The notes under the pieces: generated by a model
Seen by the model: the letters and a program-made list of their open reading frames with translations, nothing else
What the model was told of the DNA's origin: nothing
Database searches by the model: none
NCBI RefSeq assembly: GCF_036195045.1
Contig: NZ_CP108100.1
Span: forward strand, 1,178,001 to 1,242,000
DNA length: 64,000 nt
DNA from: Streptomyces sp. NBC_00236
Lineage (GTDB): Bacteria; Actinomycetota; Actinomycetes; Streptomycetales; Streptomycetaceae
Direction: 5' to 3'
Position numbers and translations under genes: made by a program
Shown: positions 44,959 through 52,959 of the stretch, one piece after another
Layout of the letters: each line of letters opens with the position of its first letter
How positions within the stretch are numbered: the stretch's first letter is position 1

Positions 44959-46010
44959 GGTGCGGTCCTTCCGGTTGCTTCGTATGCGCCCGACGCTATC
45001 GCGAGCAGCCTGGACGCCTTCAGTTCGGTCTCGGCCCACTCACGTTCCGGATCGGATCCCCAGGTGATGCCGGCTCCGGTGCCGAACCGCAGCACCGGAG
45101 CGCCGCCCGTGCGGTCGGTCCAGAAGGTGCGGATCCCCACGGCGAGGGAGGCGGTGGCCCGGTCGGCGTCCACCCAGCCGATGCCTCCGCAGTACGGGCC
45201 GCGCGGGGCGGTCTCCAGTTCCTCGATGATCCTCAGCGCGCTGGACTTGGGTGCCCCGGTCACGGACCCGGGCGGGAAGGCCGCGGCGAGCAGTTCCGGC
45301 CAGCCGGTGCCGTCGGCGAGCCGGCCCCGCACGGTGGAGACGAGGTGGACGAGACCGGGGTGCTTCTCGACGGCACAGAGGTCGGGGACGGTGACCGATC
45401 CGGTGGCGCATACGCGGCCCAGGTCGTTGCGGACCAGGTCGACGATCATCACGTTCTCGGCGTGGTCCTTCTCCAGGAGATCGGCCTCCGTGCGCCCGGT
45501 GCCCTTGATCGGTCCGGACTCGACCGTGCGGCCGTCCCTGCGCAGGAACAGCTCCGGCGAGGCGGTGGCGATCTCCACCCCGTGACCGGGAAGCCGAATC
45601 GTTCCTGCGTACGGGGCCGGGTTGCCGCGCGCAAGCAGCGCGGTGAGGGCGTCCACGTCCGCCCCGGCCGGATCGGGCAGCGGCGCGGTCATCACACGGC
45701 AGAGATTGGCCTGGTAGACCTCGCCGGTCGCGATGTACGCGCGAATGCGCCGTACGCCCTCCGTGTACGCGGCGCGGTCGAGGGACGAGGTCCAGTCACC
45801 GGCGGCCGGACCGCGCCATGCGCCGCGCACGGGCGCGGGCACGGCCGCGGTACGCACGGTGGCGAAGCGGGCACAGACGAGCCGGCCCTCGAAATCCGCT
45901 GAAACCGCCCAGAATCCGGACGAGTCGAGGGCTGCGGGATCACTGGTCACATCCTGCAGATCGGAGGCGACGAGGCCGCCGAAGCGGGCCATTGGAGCAA
46001 GGTCGTGCAC
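44955..46010 (-). CDS. pabB: Aminodeoxychorismate synthase component I (PabB-like)
   Basis: Converts chorismate and ammonia to aminodeoxychorismate with a glutaminase partner not in the window. 351 residues from a GTG start, shorter than full-length PabB because most of the N-terminal domain is missing. The chorismate-binding core is intact: PIKGTGR, HAENVMIVDLVRNDLGR, PPGSVTGAPKSSALRII and RFGTGAGITWGSDPEREW. Coupled to pabC by an ATGA overlap. Divergent from the tRNA cluster. Confidence 0.92.
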   Translation of the reverse strand: MHDLAPMARFGGLVASDLQDVTSDPAALDSSGFWAVSADFEGRLVCARFATVRTAAVPAPVRGAWRGPAAGDWTSSLDRAAYTEGVRRIRAYIATGEVYQANLCRVMTAPLPDPAGADVDALTALLARGNPAPYAGTIRLPGHGVEIATASPELFLRRDGRTVESGPIKGTGRTEADLLEKDHAENVMIVDLVRNDLGRVCATGSVTVPDLCAVEKHPGLVHLVSTVRGRLADGTGWPELLAAAFPPGSVTGAPKSSALRIIEELETAPRGPYCGGIGWVDADRATASLAVGIRTFWTDRTGGAPVLRFGTGAGITWGSDPEREWAETELKASRLLAIASGAYEATGRTAP

Positions 46011-46085
46011 GTCGGTGAGTCTAGGACGGCGCGCGGTGACCCGCGCCGGGGCGAGCGCACCTCAGCACGCTGCACAAACGCGTTT

Positions 46086-46113
46086 TTGTACTGGCCCCGG
46101 AATCCGCTAGAGT
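46086..46113 (+). promoter_or_regulatory. Promoter of the tRNA-Gly-Cys-Val cluster
   Basis: -35 TTGTAC (46086-46091), 16-base spacer, -10 TAGAGT (46108-46113). The first tRNA starts 43 bases after the -10 box. Confidence 0.6.
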
Positions 46114-46155
46114 TCAACACGTCGCCGGGACGCGCAAGCGAACCGGAACCGACAA

Positions 46156-46228
46156 GCGGACGTAGCTCAGTTGGTAGAGCGCAACCTTGCCAAGGTTGAG
46201 GTCGCCAGTTCGAACCTGGTCGTCCGCT
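46156..46228 (+). tRNA. tRNA-Gly(GCC)
   Basis: 73 nt cloverleaf; acceptor GCGGACG with CGTCCGC, anticodon loop TTGCCAA (GCC), T loop TTCGAAC. First of five tRNA genes in one transcript. Confidence 0.97.
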
Positions 46229-46266
46229 CGCAGAAGGTGGGGGATTTTTCCCGAACCCCCACCCCT

Positions 46267-46337
46267 GGTGGAGTGGCCGAGAGGCGAGGCAACGGCCTGC
46301 AAAGCCGTCTACACGGGTTCAAATCCCGTCTCCACCT
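46267..46337 (+). tRNA. tRNA-Cys(GCA)
   Basis: 71 nt; acceptor GGTGGAG with CTCCACC, anticodon loop CTGCAAA (GCA), T loop TTCAAAT. Confidence 0.97.
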
Positions 46338-46341
46338 CCAA

Positions 46342-46413
46342 GGACGATTAGCTCAGCGGGAGAGCACTTCCCTGACACGGAAGGGGTCACTGGTTCAATC
46401 CCAGTATCGTCCA
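46342..46413 (+). tRNA. tRNA-Val(GAC), variant acceptor stem
   Basis: 72 nt; acceptor GGACGAT with ATCGTCC, anticodon loop CTGACAC (GAC). Differs from the next two copies in the acceptor stem by paired changes. Starts 4 bases after tRNA-Cys. Confidence 0.97.
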
Positions 46414-46432
46414 CTGATCCGCAAGGATCCCC

Positions 46433-46504
46433 GCGCGATTAGCTCAGCGGGAGAGCGCTTCCCTGACACGGAAGAGGTCACTGGTTCAATCCCAGTATCG
46501 CGCA
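46433..46504 (+). tRNA. tRNA-Val(GAC)
   Basis: 72 nt; acceptor GCGCGAT with ATCGCGC, anticodon GAC. Identical to the copy at 46528. Confidence 0.97.
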
Positions 46505-46527
46505 CGCAGTACACGCAGGTTCACCCT

Positions 46528-46599
46528 GCGCGATTAGCTCAGCGGGAGAGCGCTTCCCTGACACGGAAGAGGTCACTGGTTCAATCCCAGTATCGCGCA
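46528..46599 (+). tRNA. tRNA-Val(GAC)
   Basis: 72 nt; identical to 46433-46504. Followed by a terminator 7 bases downstream. Confidence 0.97.
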
Positions 46600-46605
46600 C
46601 CGTCC

Positions 46606-46637
46606 GAAGCCCCGGTCGTCTCGACGACCGGGGCTTC
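46606..46637 (+). terminator. Terminator of the tRNA cluster
   Basis: Perfect 15-bp inverted repeat (46606-46620 with 46623-46637) around a 2-base centre. Confidence 0.85.
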
Positions 46638-46653
46638 GTCGTTGTCCCGCAAG

Positions 46654-46698
46654 CCGTCTCCGTGGCCCGGACGTGTTCCGTCCGGGCCACGGAGACGG
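46654..46698. terminator. Terminator between tRNA cluster and zinc-ribbon gene
   Basis: 20-bp perfect stem (46654-46673 with 46679-46698) and 5-base loop, 10 bases from the stop of the convergent zinc-ribbon gene. Confidence 0.85.
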
Positions 46699-46708
46699 GA
46701 GTGCCGGG

Positions 46709-46993
46709 TCAGGACGAGAACAGCATCCGGCCGAAGCTCTTCTGCCGGTAGTGACCCTGGTGGTGTCCACCGTGGTGCTGCGGGGCGCCCCAGGCGGGCG
46801 CCGGGGCCGCGGGGTAGGCCTGCGGGGCGGGCGGCGCCGGCGGGGCCTGCTGCGTCCACTGCGCCTCCACGCGGGTCAGGGACTCCAGCTCGCCGTAGTC
46901 CAGGAATATCCCCCGGCAGCCGCTGCACTGCTCGATCTGAATGCCGTTGCGGTTGTACGTCTGCATCTGTGCGTGGCACTTGGGACACTGCAT
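46709..46993 (-). CDS. TFIIB-type zinc-ribbon protein
   Basis: 94 residues from ATG 46993 (MQCPKCHAQMQTYNRNG), with AGGAG 11 bases upstream; a GTG four codons earlier overlaps that site and is less likely. A compact zinc ribbon CPKC...CSGC occupies residues 3-28, followed by a Glu/Leu helix (FLDYGELESLTRVEAQW) and a Pro/Ala/His-rich tail ending KSFGRMLFSS. No function is known; the family is widespread. Confidence 0.88.
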   Translation of the reverse strand: MQCPKCHAQMQTYNRNGIQIEQCSGCRGIFLDYGELESLTRVEAQWTQQAPPAPPAPQAYPAAPAPAWGAPQHHGGHHQGHYRQKSFGRMLFSS

Positions 46994-47061
46994 CTGCGGG
47001 CTCACTCCTCGCCGTCGGTTAGCCGTCGCCGGAATGCATGCCCGACGGCGGTCGGTTCACC

Positions 47062-48153
47062 CTACGACGAGTGTTCGGCGCTCAACTCGGGCGGGAGAGC
47101 GGCAATTCGGACACAGGCGTCGATCATCACCTGTTCCACCTCGTCCGGAGCCCTGTGCTCCGCAGCCGACTTGGCGAGAGCCAGCGCGGCCGTCTGTACG
47201 GTCAGCGCGCGGGCCGCGACGTCCAGCTCGGGCCACGGGTCACCGTCGGCGCGTACCGCGGGGCCGCCTGCGGCCCGGTAGGCGGCCAGGAAGCGGAACC
47301 AGACCTCGGGGGGCAGCAGGCCGGCCGCGTACCAGGCGGCGGGCCGCGCGAGGTCCCACGTGGGATCGCCCCACCCGGCGTCGTCGACGTCGATGAGCAG
47401 CCACGGGCCGTGCGGCGCGGGGTGCCGGACCAGCTGGCCCAGGTGCAGGTCTCCGTGGCAGAGAAGGTGCGCGGGAGCGGGGGCCTCGTCCCTCGCCCAG
47501 GGCGGCAGCCCGCGCCAGGCCGCCAGCACGGGGGCCGTGGCCTGCTCGCCGGGCCGGGCCGCACGCATCCGGGCCACGGCGAGCGCGGCCTTCGCCGGAC
47601 CGCGCATGGCGGGCACCGCGGTCACGCCCGTCCCGGGTGCGCGGACGACGGGTGCGCCCGTGCCGGGTGCGCGGAAAGCGGGCGCCCTGGGTGGCCCGGA
47701 CCGCTCTCCCGGCATGGAGCGGCCCGTCCCGGCCCCCGCACGGTGGAGGCGGGCCAGCAGGACGGCTGTCGCCTCCCAGGGCGCCTGGTCCGGGTCCCCG
47801 GGGTCCACGGGCTCCCCGTACGGCCACAGGGTGACCGGGCGGCCGTGCAGCTCCGTGAGGTACGGCGAGGCGTCGCCGTGCCCTGCCCGGACCTCGGCGG
47901 GCCGTACGGGAAGGGGCGCGAGCAGGACACCCGCGAGCCCGGCGCCGACGGCCAGGCCCAGGCGGGCGGAGAGCCCGGCGGTGTCCGTTCCGGCGGCGTG
48001 GGCCTTGGCGACGACGGGGCCGCAGCGGACGACGGTGCCGTCCGCGCGGTCCGCGAGGACGACCGGCGCCGGGCAGGCGCAGCGGGGCCCGGGACGGACG
48101 TGGGCCGCTTCGTGGGCGAGGTCGCCCAGCGCACGTACGACAGCGGTGGTCAC
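47062..48153 (-). CDS. Aminoglycoside phosphotransferase-like kinase (APH family)
   Basis: 363 residues from a GTG start after GGGGGAG. The catalytic Brenner-type motif is HLLCHGDLHLGQLVRH, and the metal-binding motif follows as LLIDVDDAGWGDPTWDLARPA. Such proteins phosphorylate small molecules such as sugars, choline or antibiotics; the substrate is not evident and no resistance role should be assumed. A Pro/Ala/Gly-rich insertion lies in the middle (residues about 160-185). The N-terminal ATP-binding lobe is Ala-rich. Confidence 0.88.
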   Translation of the reverse strand: MTTAVVRALGDLAHEAAHVRPGPRCACPAPVVLADRADGTVVRCGPVVAKAHAAGTDTAGLSARLGLAVGAGLAGVLLAPLPVRPAEVRAGHGDASPYLTELHGRPVTLWPYGEPVDPGDPDQAPWEATAVLLARLHRAGAGTGRSMPGERSGPPRAPAFRAPGTGAPVVRAPGTGVTAVPAMRGPAKAALAVARMRAARPGEQATAPVLAAWRGLPPWARDEAPAPAHLLCHGDLHLGQLVRHPAPHGPWLLIDVDDAGWGDPTWDLARPAAWYAAGLLPPEVWFRFLAAYRAAGGPAVRADGDPWPELDVAARALTVQTAALALAKSAAEHRAPDEVEQVMIDACVRIAALPPELSAEHSS

Positions 48154-48273
48154 GGACTCCCCCGGGTGGCGCGGGCTCGGCGGGCCCGGCCGGCGCCGCA
48201 CCCGCCGGAGAGCGTACGCGGGTCGTGCCGGCCGGCCGGTGCGAGGGGGCGCGCACGGCCCCGGACAGCGCGA

Positions 48274-48303
48274 TGTCCGGTCAGCTCCCCAGCTGACCGG
48301 ACA
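48274..48303 (-). terminator. Hairpin downstream of the 48392-48601 gene
   Basis: 13-bp perfect stem (48274-48286 with 48291-48303) and a CCCC loop, 89 bases past the small-protein stop and upstream of the phosphotransferase start. Confidence 0.6.
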
Positions 48304-48391
48304 AACGCTGCCGTCCGCCGCACCCCCGTCCCCACGGGGTTGTTGGCCGGATGTCCCGGTCCGGACCGCTCTTCCGGACCCGGGGCGCCGC

Positions 48392-48601
48392 TCAGCGCCC
48401 CAGCATCACGCCCACGGACGACGCCTGTGTGACCACCGCTTCCCAGCCGCCGAAGACGACTACGAGCAGGGCCGCCAGAGGAAGAACCATGGCCGTCGCC
48501 ACCAAGGGGTGGCGTGTGCCGGACGACGGGCGGCTGCCGAACGAGGCATAGGCCTTGCGTCCCTGCGTACGGACCATCGTCCGCGCTGCCGTGTCCGCCA
48601 T
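48392..48601 (-). CDS. Small membrane protein (69 residues)
   Basis: Begins MADTAARTMVRTQGRKAYAS after a strong AGGAGAGG site. A basic N-terminal half is followed by one membrane helix (PLVATAMVLPLAALLVVVFG) and a short tail. Function unknown. Confidence 0.8.
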   Translation of the reverse strand: MADTAARTMVRTQGRKAYASFGSRPSSGTRHPLVATAMVLPLAALLVVVFGGWEAVVTQASSVGVMLGR

Positions 48602-48787
48602 GGTTCCTCTCCTGACCTGATGTGGGGCGGTGGGTGCTTGACCTCGGGGGACGAGTGCGGCACCCACCGCTTGAGTTCAACATTAGGGATCCGGGAAGCG
48701 GGCGGCGTCATGCCCGCGTACCGAATGCCGGGCCTCCCGGAGGATGAGCCGTGGGTGGTCGGCGTACTCCCCTGGGTGGAGACGGGC

Positions 48788-49048
48788 CTACCGGACGTTG
48801 GGGTCATCCCCGAGGGGACGCTCGGAGACGTCCTCCCTGGGAACCGGCTGTTCGACCAGGGCGAGGACCCTGGTCGCCATGAAGCGGGCGGTGCGCACCA
48901 CGGAGCCGTTCCTCGTGACTTCACTCACTTCGACCACCCCTCGGCGGACCGCAGTCTCCACCCTGCGCCCTGCTCTGGAGGCCACCATTTCGTAGGTTCG
49001 GGTCGTGTCTCCGGCGTCCACGACTATCTCGACTCGATCGCCCTTCAT
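48788..49048 (-). CDS. Small basic protein of unknown function (86 residues)
   Basis: Begins MKGDRVEIVVDAGDTTRTYE after GGGGGA. The first 55 residues form alternating polar/hydrophobic strands consistent with a small beta domain (VEIVVDAGDTTRTYEMVASR, GVVEVSEVTRNGSVVRTARF). No motif recognised. Divergent from the Ser/Thr kinase. Confidence 0.8.
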   Translation of the reverse strand: MKGDRVEIVVDAGDTTRTYEMVASRAGRRVETAVRRGVVEVSEVTRNGSVVRTARFMATRVLALVEQPVPREDVSERPLGDDPNVR

Positions 49049-49253
49049 TGATCCAATCCCCCTTCTGCGACGGACCATTGAGATCTCGCACGGGCCGGGG
49101 AGCCTGGATCCGCGGCCCCCTGACCACTCCTCAAGTTTCCCACCCGGCACTGACAATCGATTCCCGGGCGAGGGCGCGGCCTCTGAGCGCCCCGGGCGGC
49201 GGGTACGTAAGCTGTGCCTCGTCAGGCGGACCAGGCAGCGGGGATGGGCAGAC

Positions 49254-50534
49254 ATGGCGATGATGCGGCTCCGGCGCGAGGACCCGCGTGTCGTCGGCTC
49301 GTTCAGGCTGCACCGGCGGCTCGGGGCGGGCGGCATGGGCGTCGTCTACCTGGGCTCGGACCGGCGGGGCCAGCGGGTGGCGCTGAAGGTGATCCGCCCC
49401 GACCTGGCGGAGGATCAGGAGTTCCGCTCGCGGTTCGCGCGCGAGGTGTCCGCCGCCCGGCGGATCCGCGGCGGCTGTACGGCACGGCTGGTCGCCGCCG
49501 ACCTGGAGGCGGACCGTCCGTGGTTCGCCACGCAGTACGTTCCCGGACCCTCGCTGCACGACAAGGTGGCCGAGGAGGGTCCGTTGTCGGCTGCCGAGGT
49601 GGCGTCGATCGGGGCCGCGCTCTCCGAGGGTCTGGTGGCGGTGCACGAGGCAGGTGTCGTCCACCGGGACCTGAAGCCCTCCAACATCCTGCTGTCCCCC
49701 AAGGGCCCGCGGATCATCGACTTCGGAATCGCCTGGGCGACCGGCGCCTCCACGCTCACGCACGTGGGTACGGCGGTCGGATCACCCGGCTTCCTCGCGC
49801 CCGAGCAGGTGCGGGGCGCGGCGGTGACCCCCGCGACGGACGTCTTCTCCCTCGGGGCCACGCTGGCGTACGCGGCCATGGCCGATTCGCCGTTCGGCCA
49901 CGGAAGTTCCGAGGTGATGCTCTACCGCGTGGTGCACGAGGAGCCTCAGCTGCACGACGTGCACGACGCGCTCGCACCGCTGGTGAGCGCCTGCCTGGCG
50001 AAGGACCCGGAGGAGCGGCCCAGCACGCTGCAACTCTCCATGCGGCTCAAGGAGATCGCGGCGCGGGAGGCACAGGGGCTGCACGAGAGCCGCCCGCCCG
50101 CCCAGCGTTCGGCGCAGGAGGCGGACCGGCCGACCGGGCGTCTGGACGGTCCGTACACCGAGCAGCAGACGCGTCGCGCCCCCGGCCCCGCTCCGGCGTC
50201 GCGGCCGCAGAACCGGCAGGCGGCGTCACCGCGGCCGGCGTCACCCCGCACCGGGGGTTCGCGCCCCGCGCAGCAGCAGCCGCGCAACACGACGCGTTCG
50301 GGCAAGAGGCCGCAGGGCGCGGCAGGGACGAACGGCCGGCCGGGTACCCGGCCCGGCACGCGCTCGACCTCGACCGGCCGGCGTCCCGCCAATCCGCGGC
50401 TGCTGCGCCAGCGGCTGGTGGTCTTCGTCGTGGTGACACTGCTGGTGGCGCTGGGCATCGCGGCGGCTCAGGGCTGCCAGGGTCCGGCCCGCGGGCTCGG
50501 AGCGGGTCAGAGCCAGGGGCAGAGCGAGCAGTAG
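49254..50534 (+). CDS. Membrane-anchored Ser/Thr protein kinase
   Basis: 426 residues. Hanks-type kinase domain at about 15-275: Gly loop GAGGMGVVY (24-32), Lys45 in VALKV, HRDLKPSN (137-144) with Asp139, DFG (156-158) and APEQ (about 182-185). A Pro/Arg/Gln-rich linker of about 110 residues follows, then one membrane helix (LVVFVVVTLLVALGIAAA) and only about 20 extracytoplasmic residues. No PASTA or other sensor domain, so the signal must come from elsewhere. A dispersed repeat lies just after the stop. Confidence 0.93.
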   Translation: MAMMRLRREDPRVVGSFRLHRRLGAGGMGVVYLGSDRRGQRVALKVIRPDLAEDQEFRSRFAREVSAARRIRGGCTARLVAADLEADRPWFATQYVPGPSLHDKVAEEGPLSAAEVASIGAALSEGLVAVHEAGVVHRDLKPSNILLSPKGPRIIDFGIAWATGASTLTHVGTAVGSPGFLAPEQVRGAAVTPATDVFSLGATLAYAAMADSPFGHGSSEVMLYRVVHEEPQLHDVHDALAPLVSACLAKDPEERPSTLQLSMRLKEIAAREAQGLHESRPPAQRSAQEADRPTGRLDGPYTEQQTRRAPGPAPASRPQNRQAASPRPASPRTGGSRPAQQQPRNTTRSGKRPQGAAGTNGRPGTRPGTRSTSTGRRPANPRLLRQRLVVFVVVTLLVALGIAAAQGCQGPARGLGAGQSQGQSEQ

Positions 50535-50542
50535 GCCGGTCA

Positions 50543-50601
50543 GGGCCTTTCGTTCGGATCGGGCCGGCCCCCGTGCCCGGCATGATCCGAGCGAGAGGGC
50601 C
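50543..50601. repeat. Palindromic dispersed repeat, copy C
   Basis: 25-bp arms 50543-50567 and 50577-50601 with mismatches; the left arm begins GGGCCTTTCGTTCGGATC as in copies A and B. It lies between convergent genes and probably terminates both. Confidence 0.8.
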
Positions 50602-50612
50602 GAGGCCCCCTT

Positions 50613-51431
50613 CTAACTCTCCGGGCGACCGGTCGCCACCGCGTAGAAGGCGACCGCTGCGGCGGCGCCGACATTCAGCGAGTCGACCCCGTGGGCCATC
50701 GGGATGCGCACCCATTCGTCTGCGGCGACGAGGGCCTGCGTGGACAGTCCGTCGCCCTCGGCCCCGAGCATCAGGGCCACCTGGTCCATCCGGTGCGGCG
50801 CGGCCTCCTCGATGCTGCTCGCCTTCTCGTCGGGCGTCAGCGCGAGCAGCTTGAAGCCCGCTTCGCGTACGGTCTCCAGCGCCTTGGGCCAGGTGTCGAG
50901 GCGGGCGTAGGGCACGGAGAAGACGGCGCCCATCGAGACCTTGACGGAGCGCCGGTAGAGCGGATCCGCGCAGTCCGGGGAGAGCAGGACCGCGTCCATG
51001 CCGAGCGCGGCGGCGCTGCGGAAGATCGCGCCGATGTTGGTGTGGTCGTTGACGGCTTCCATGACGACAACGCGACGGGTGGTGCGGAGCAGTTCGTCGG
51101 CCGTCGGCAGGGGCTTGCGCTGCATGGAGGCGAGCGCGCCGCGGTGCACGTGGTAACCGGTGACGCGTTCGGCGAGCTCGGGACTGACCGCGTACACGGG
51201 CGCCGGGACCTCGTCGATGACGTCGCGCATCAGGTCGACCCACTTCGCCGAGAGCAGCATGGAGCGCATCTCGTACCCGGCGTGCCTGGCGCGTCTGATC
51301 ACCTTCTCCCCCTCGGCGATGAAGAGGCCCTCCTCGGGCTCTCGCCTGCGCCGGAGCTCGACGTCGGTCAGACCGATGTAGTCGCTCAGGCGGGGGTCGT
51401 CGGGGTCGTCGACGGTGATGAGATCAGCCAC
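50613..51431 (-). CDS. SpoU/TrmH family RNA 2'-O-methyltransferase
   Basis: 272 residues. The SPOUT knot motifs are present: NIGAIFRSAAALGMDAVLL (motif 1), LGAEGDGLS (motif 2) and MAHGVDSLNVGAAAAVAFY (motif 3). An N-terminal substrate-binding domain precedes them (RRRREPEEGLFIAEGEKVIRR). Methylates ribose 2'-O in rRNA or tRNA; the exact nucleotide is unknown. Ends next to repeat copy C. Confidence 0.93.
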   Translation of the reverse strand: MADLITVDDPDDPRLSDYIGLTDVELRRRREPEEGLFIAEGEKVIRRARHAGYEMRSMLLSAKWVDLMRDVIDEVPAPVYAVSPELAERVTGYHVHRGALASMQRKPLPTADELLRTTRRVVVMEAVNDHTNIGAIFRSAAALGMDAVLLSPDCADPLYRRSVKVSMGAVFSVPYARLDTWPKALETVREAGFKLLALTPDEKASSIEEAAPHRMDQVALMLGAEGDGLSTQALVAADEWVRIPMAHGVDSLNVGAAAAVAFYAVATGRPES

Positions 51432-51495
51432 GGTTTGATACTGCCTTGTCCGGTGTGTGGTGCCAACGGTCTGGAGGAAGATCCGTTACCGCTGG

Positions 51496-52749
51496 TTACT
51501 CTGCGGTTCGCGCGGCTGCTTCCGGGCCGACCGCGACGACGTCGCCGATGACGATGACGGCGGGCGGCCGGACGTCCTCGGCCACGGCCCGTGCACCGAC
51601 CGTGGCGAGCGTCGCGTCGACGCGGCGCTGGGCGGCCGTGGTCCCTTCCTGGACCAGTGCGACCGGCGTCTCGGGGGACTTGCCGTGGGCGATGAGCGTA
51701 CGGGCGATGGCGCCGATCTTGTCGACGGCCATCAGGAGCACGAGGGTGCCGCGCAACCGGGCCAGGGCCTCCCAGTCGACCAGCGAGCGCTCGTCGTCGG
51801 GGGCGACATGGCCGCTGACCACGGTGAACTCGTGGGCGACACCGCGGTGGGTGACGGGGATGCCGGCCGCGCCGGGGACCGAGATCGAGCTGGAGATGCC
51901 GGGCACGACGGTGCAGGGAATGCCTTCGGCCGCGAGCGCCTGTGCCTCTTCCATGCCCCGCCCGAAGACGAACGGGTCGCCGCCCTTGAGCCGGACCACG
52001 GCCTTGCCCGCCTTGGCGTGCTCGATCAGCGCGTTGTTGATCGCCTCCTGCGCCATGTAGCGGCCGTACGGGATCTTGGCCGCGTCGATCACCTCGACGT
52101 GCGGCGGCAGTTCGTCCAGCAGGTCGCGCGGGCCGAGCCGGTCCGCGATGACGACGTCCGCCTCGGCGAGGAGGCGGCGGCCCCGGACGGTGATCAGGTC
52201 GGGGTCGCCGGGGCCGCCGCCGACCAGGGCGACGCCGGGGGCGCGGGTGCGGTGGTGGGGGGCGGCGAGGGTGCCGTCGCGCAGGCCCTCGACGATGGCG
52301 TCGCGGACGGCGGCGGAGTGGCGCGGGTCGCGGCCGTGCGCGTCGGTGGTGAGGACGGCGACCGTCACACCCTCGCTGCGGCCGGTGGCGGGGGTCCAGG
52401 CGGTGGCGGCGTCCGCGTTGTCGCTGCGGACGCACCAGGTCCGGGTGCGCTCGGCCTCGGCGGAGGCGGCGTCGTTGGCCGCCGTGTCGTCGGACGCGAT
52501 GAGGGCGTACCAGGTGTCGGCGAGGTCGCCGTCGGCGTACGGGCGGCGCTCCCAGCGGATCTCGCCGGCGTCCGCCATCGCCTCGACGGACGGGGTGGCG
52601 GACGGGGACACGAGAACGATGTCGGCGCCGGCCGCGATGAGGGCGGGCAGACGGCGCTGCGCGACCTGGCCGCCGCCGACGACGACTACGCGGCGCCCGC
52701 TCAGGCGCAGTCCGACGGGGTAGGCGGGGTGATCGGCGTGCTCGGCCAT
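51496..52749 (-). CDS. cobA: Siroheme/uroporphyrinogen-III C-methyltransferase with precorrin-2 dehydrogenase-like N-terminus
   Basis: 417 residues. N-terminal half: NAD-binding GGGQVAQRRLPALIAAGA as in the dehydrogenase part of CysG. C-terminal half: SAM-dependent methyltransferase with VGGGPGDPDLIT, RYMAQEAIN and KGGDPFVFGRGMEEAQALA, which makes precorrin-2. The product feeds both siroheme and cobalamin. It is shorter in the N-terminal part than E. coli CysG. Lies downstream of the BluB-CobT gene, with 210 bases between. Confidence 0.93.
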   Translation of the reverse strand: MAEHADHPAYPVGLRLSGRRVVVVGGGQVAQRRLPALIAAGADIVLVSPSATPSVEAMADAGEIRWERRPYADGDLADTWYALIASDDTAANDAASAEAERTRTWCVRSDNADAATAWTPATGRSEGVTVAVLTTDAHGRDPRHSAAVRDAIVEGLRDGTLAAPHHRTRAPGVALVGGGPGDPDLITVRGRRLLAEADVVIADRLGPRDLLDELPPHVEVIDAAKIPYGRYMAQEAINNALIEHAKAGKAVVRLKGGDPFVFGRGMEEAQALAAEGIPCTVVPGISSSISVPGAAGIPVTHRGVAHEFTVVSGHVAPDDERSLVDWEALARLRGTLVLLMAVDKIGAIARTLIAHGKSPETPVALVQEGTTAAQRRVDATLATVGARAVAEDVRPPAVIVIGDVVAVGPEAAARTAE

Positions 52750-52854
52750 GGCGGTGCGGGCTCCTCGTGCGATGCGGGGGCTGCGGGCCGCTGCGGCGGT
52801 GGAGCGGCTGTGACGTGCGGTGTTGTGGGACGGGGTTCACGATACGGGGTGGGG

Positions 52855-52955
52855 CGCGGGGGTGGGCGGGGCTCCGCCCCGGACCCAGAATCAAGCCCCT
52901 CCGGCGATTGAGGAGCGGGGGTACGGGGGCAGCGCCCCCGAAACCCCCGCGGCCG
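52855..52955. repeat. GC-rich Streptomyces-type intergenic repeat
   Basis: Contains GGGGCTCCGCCCC and GGGGGCAGCGCCCCC hairpins around CTCCGGCGATTGAGGAG, a pattern I recall from many streptomycete intergenic regions. One copy in this window. It follows the cobT-fusion stop and probably acts as a terminator. Confidence 0.6.
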
Positions 52956-52959
52956 TGGA

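Noticed and set aside
47062..48153. Antibiotic resistance gene
   Set aside because: The APH fold is shared by many metabolic kinases and nothing ties this protein to an antibiotic.
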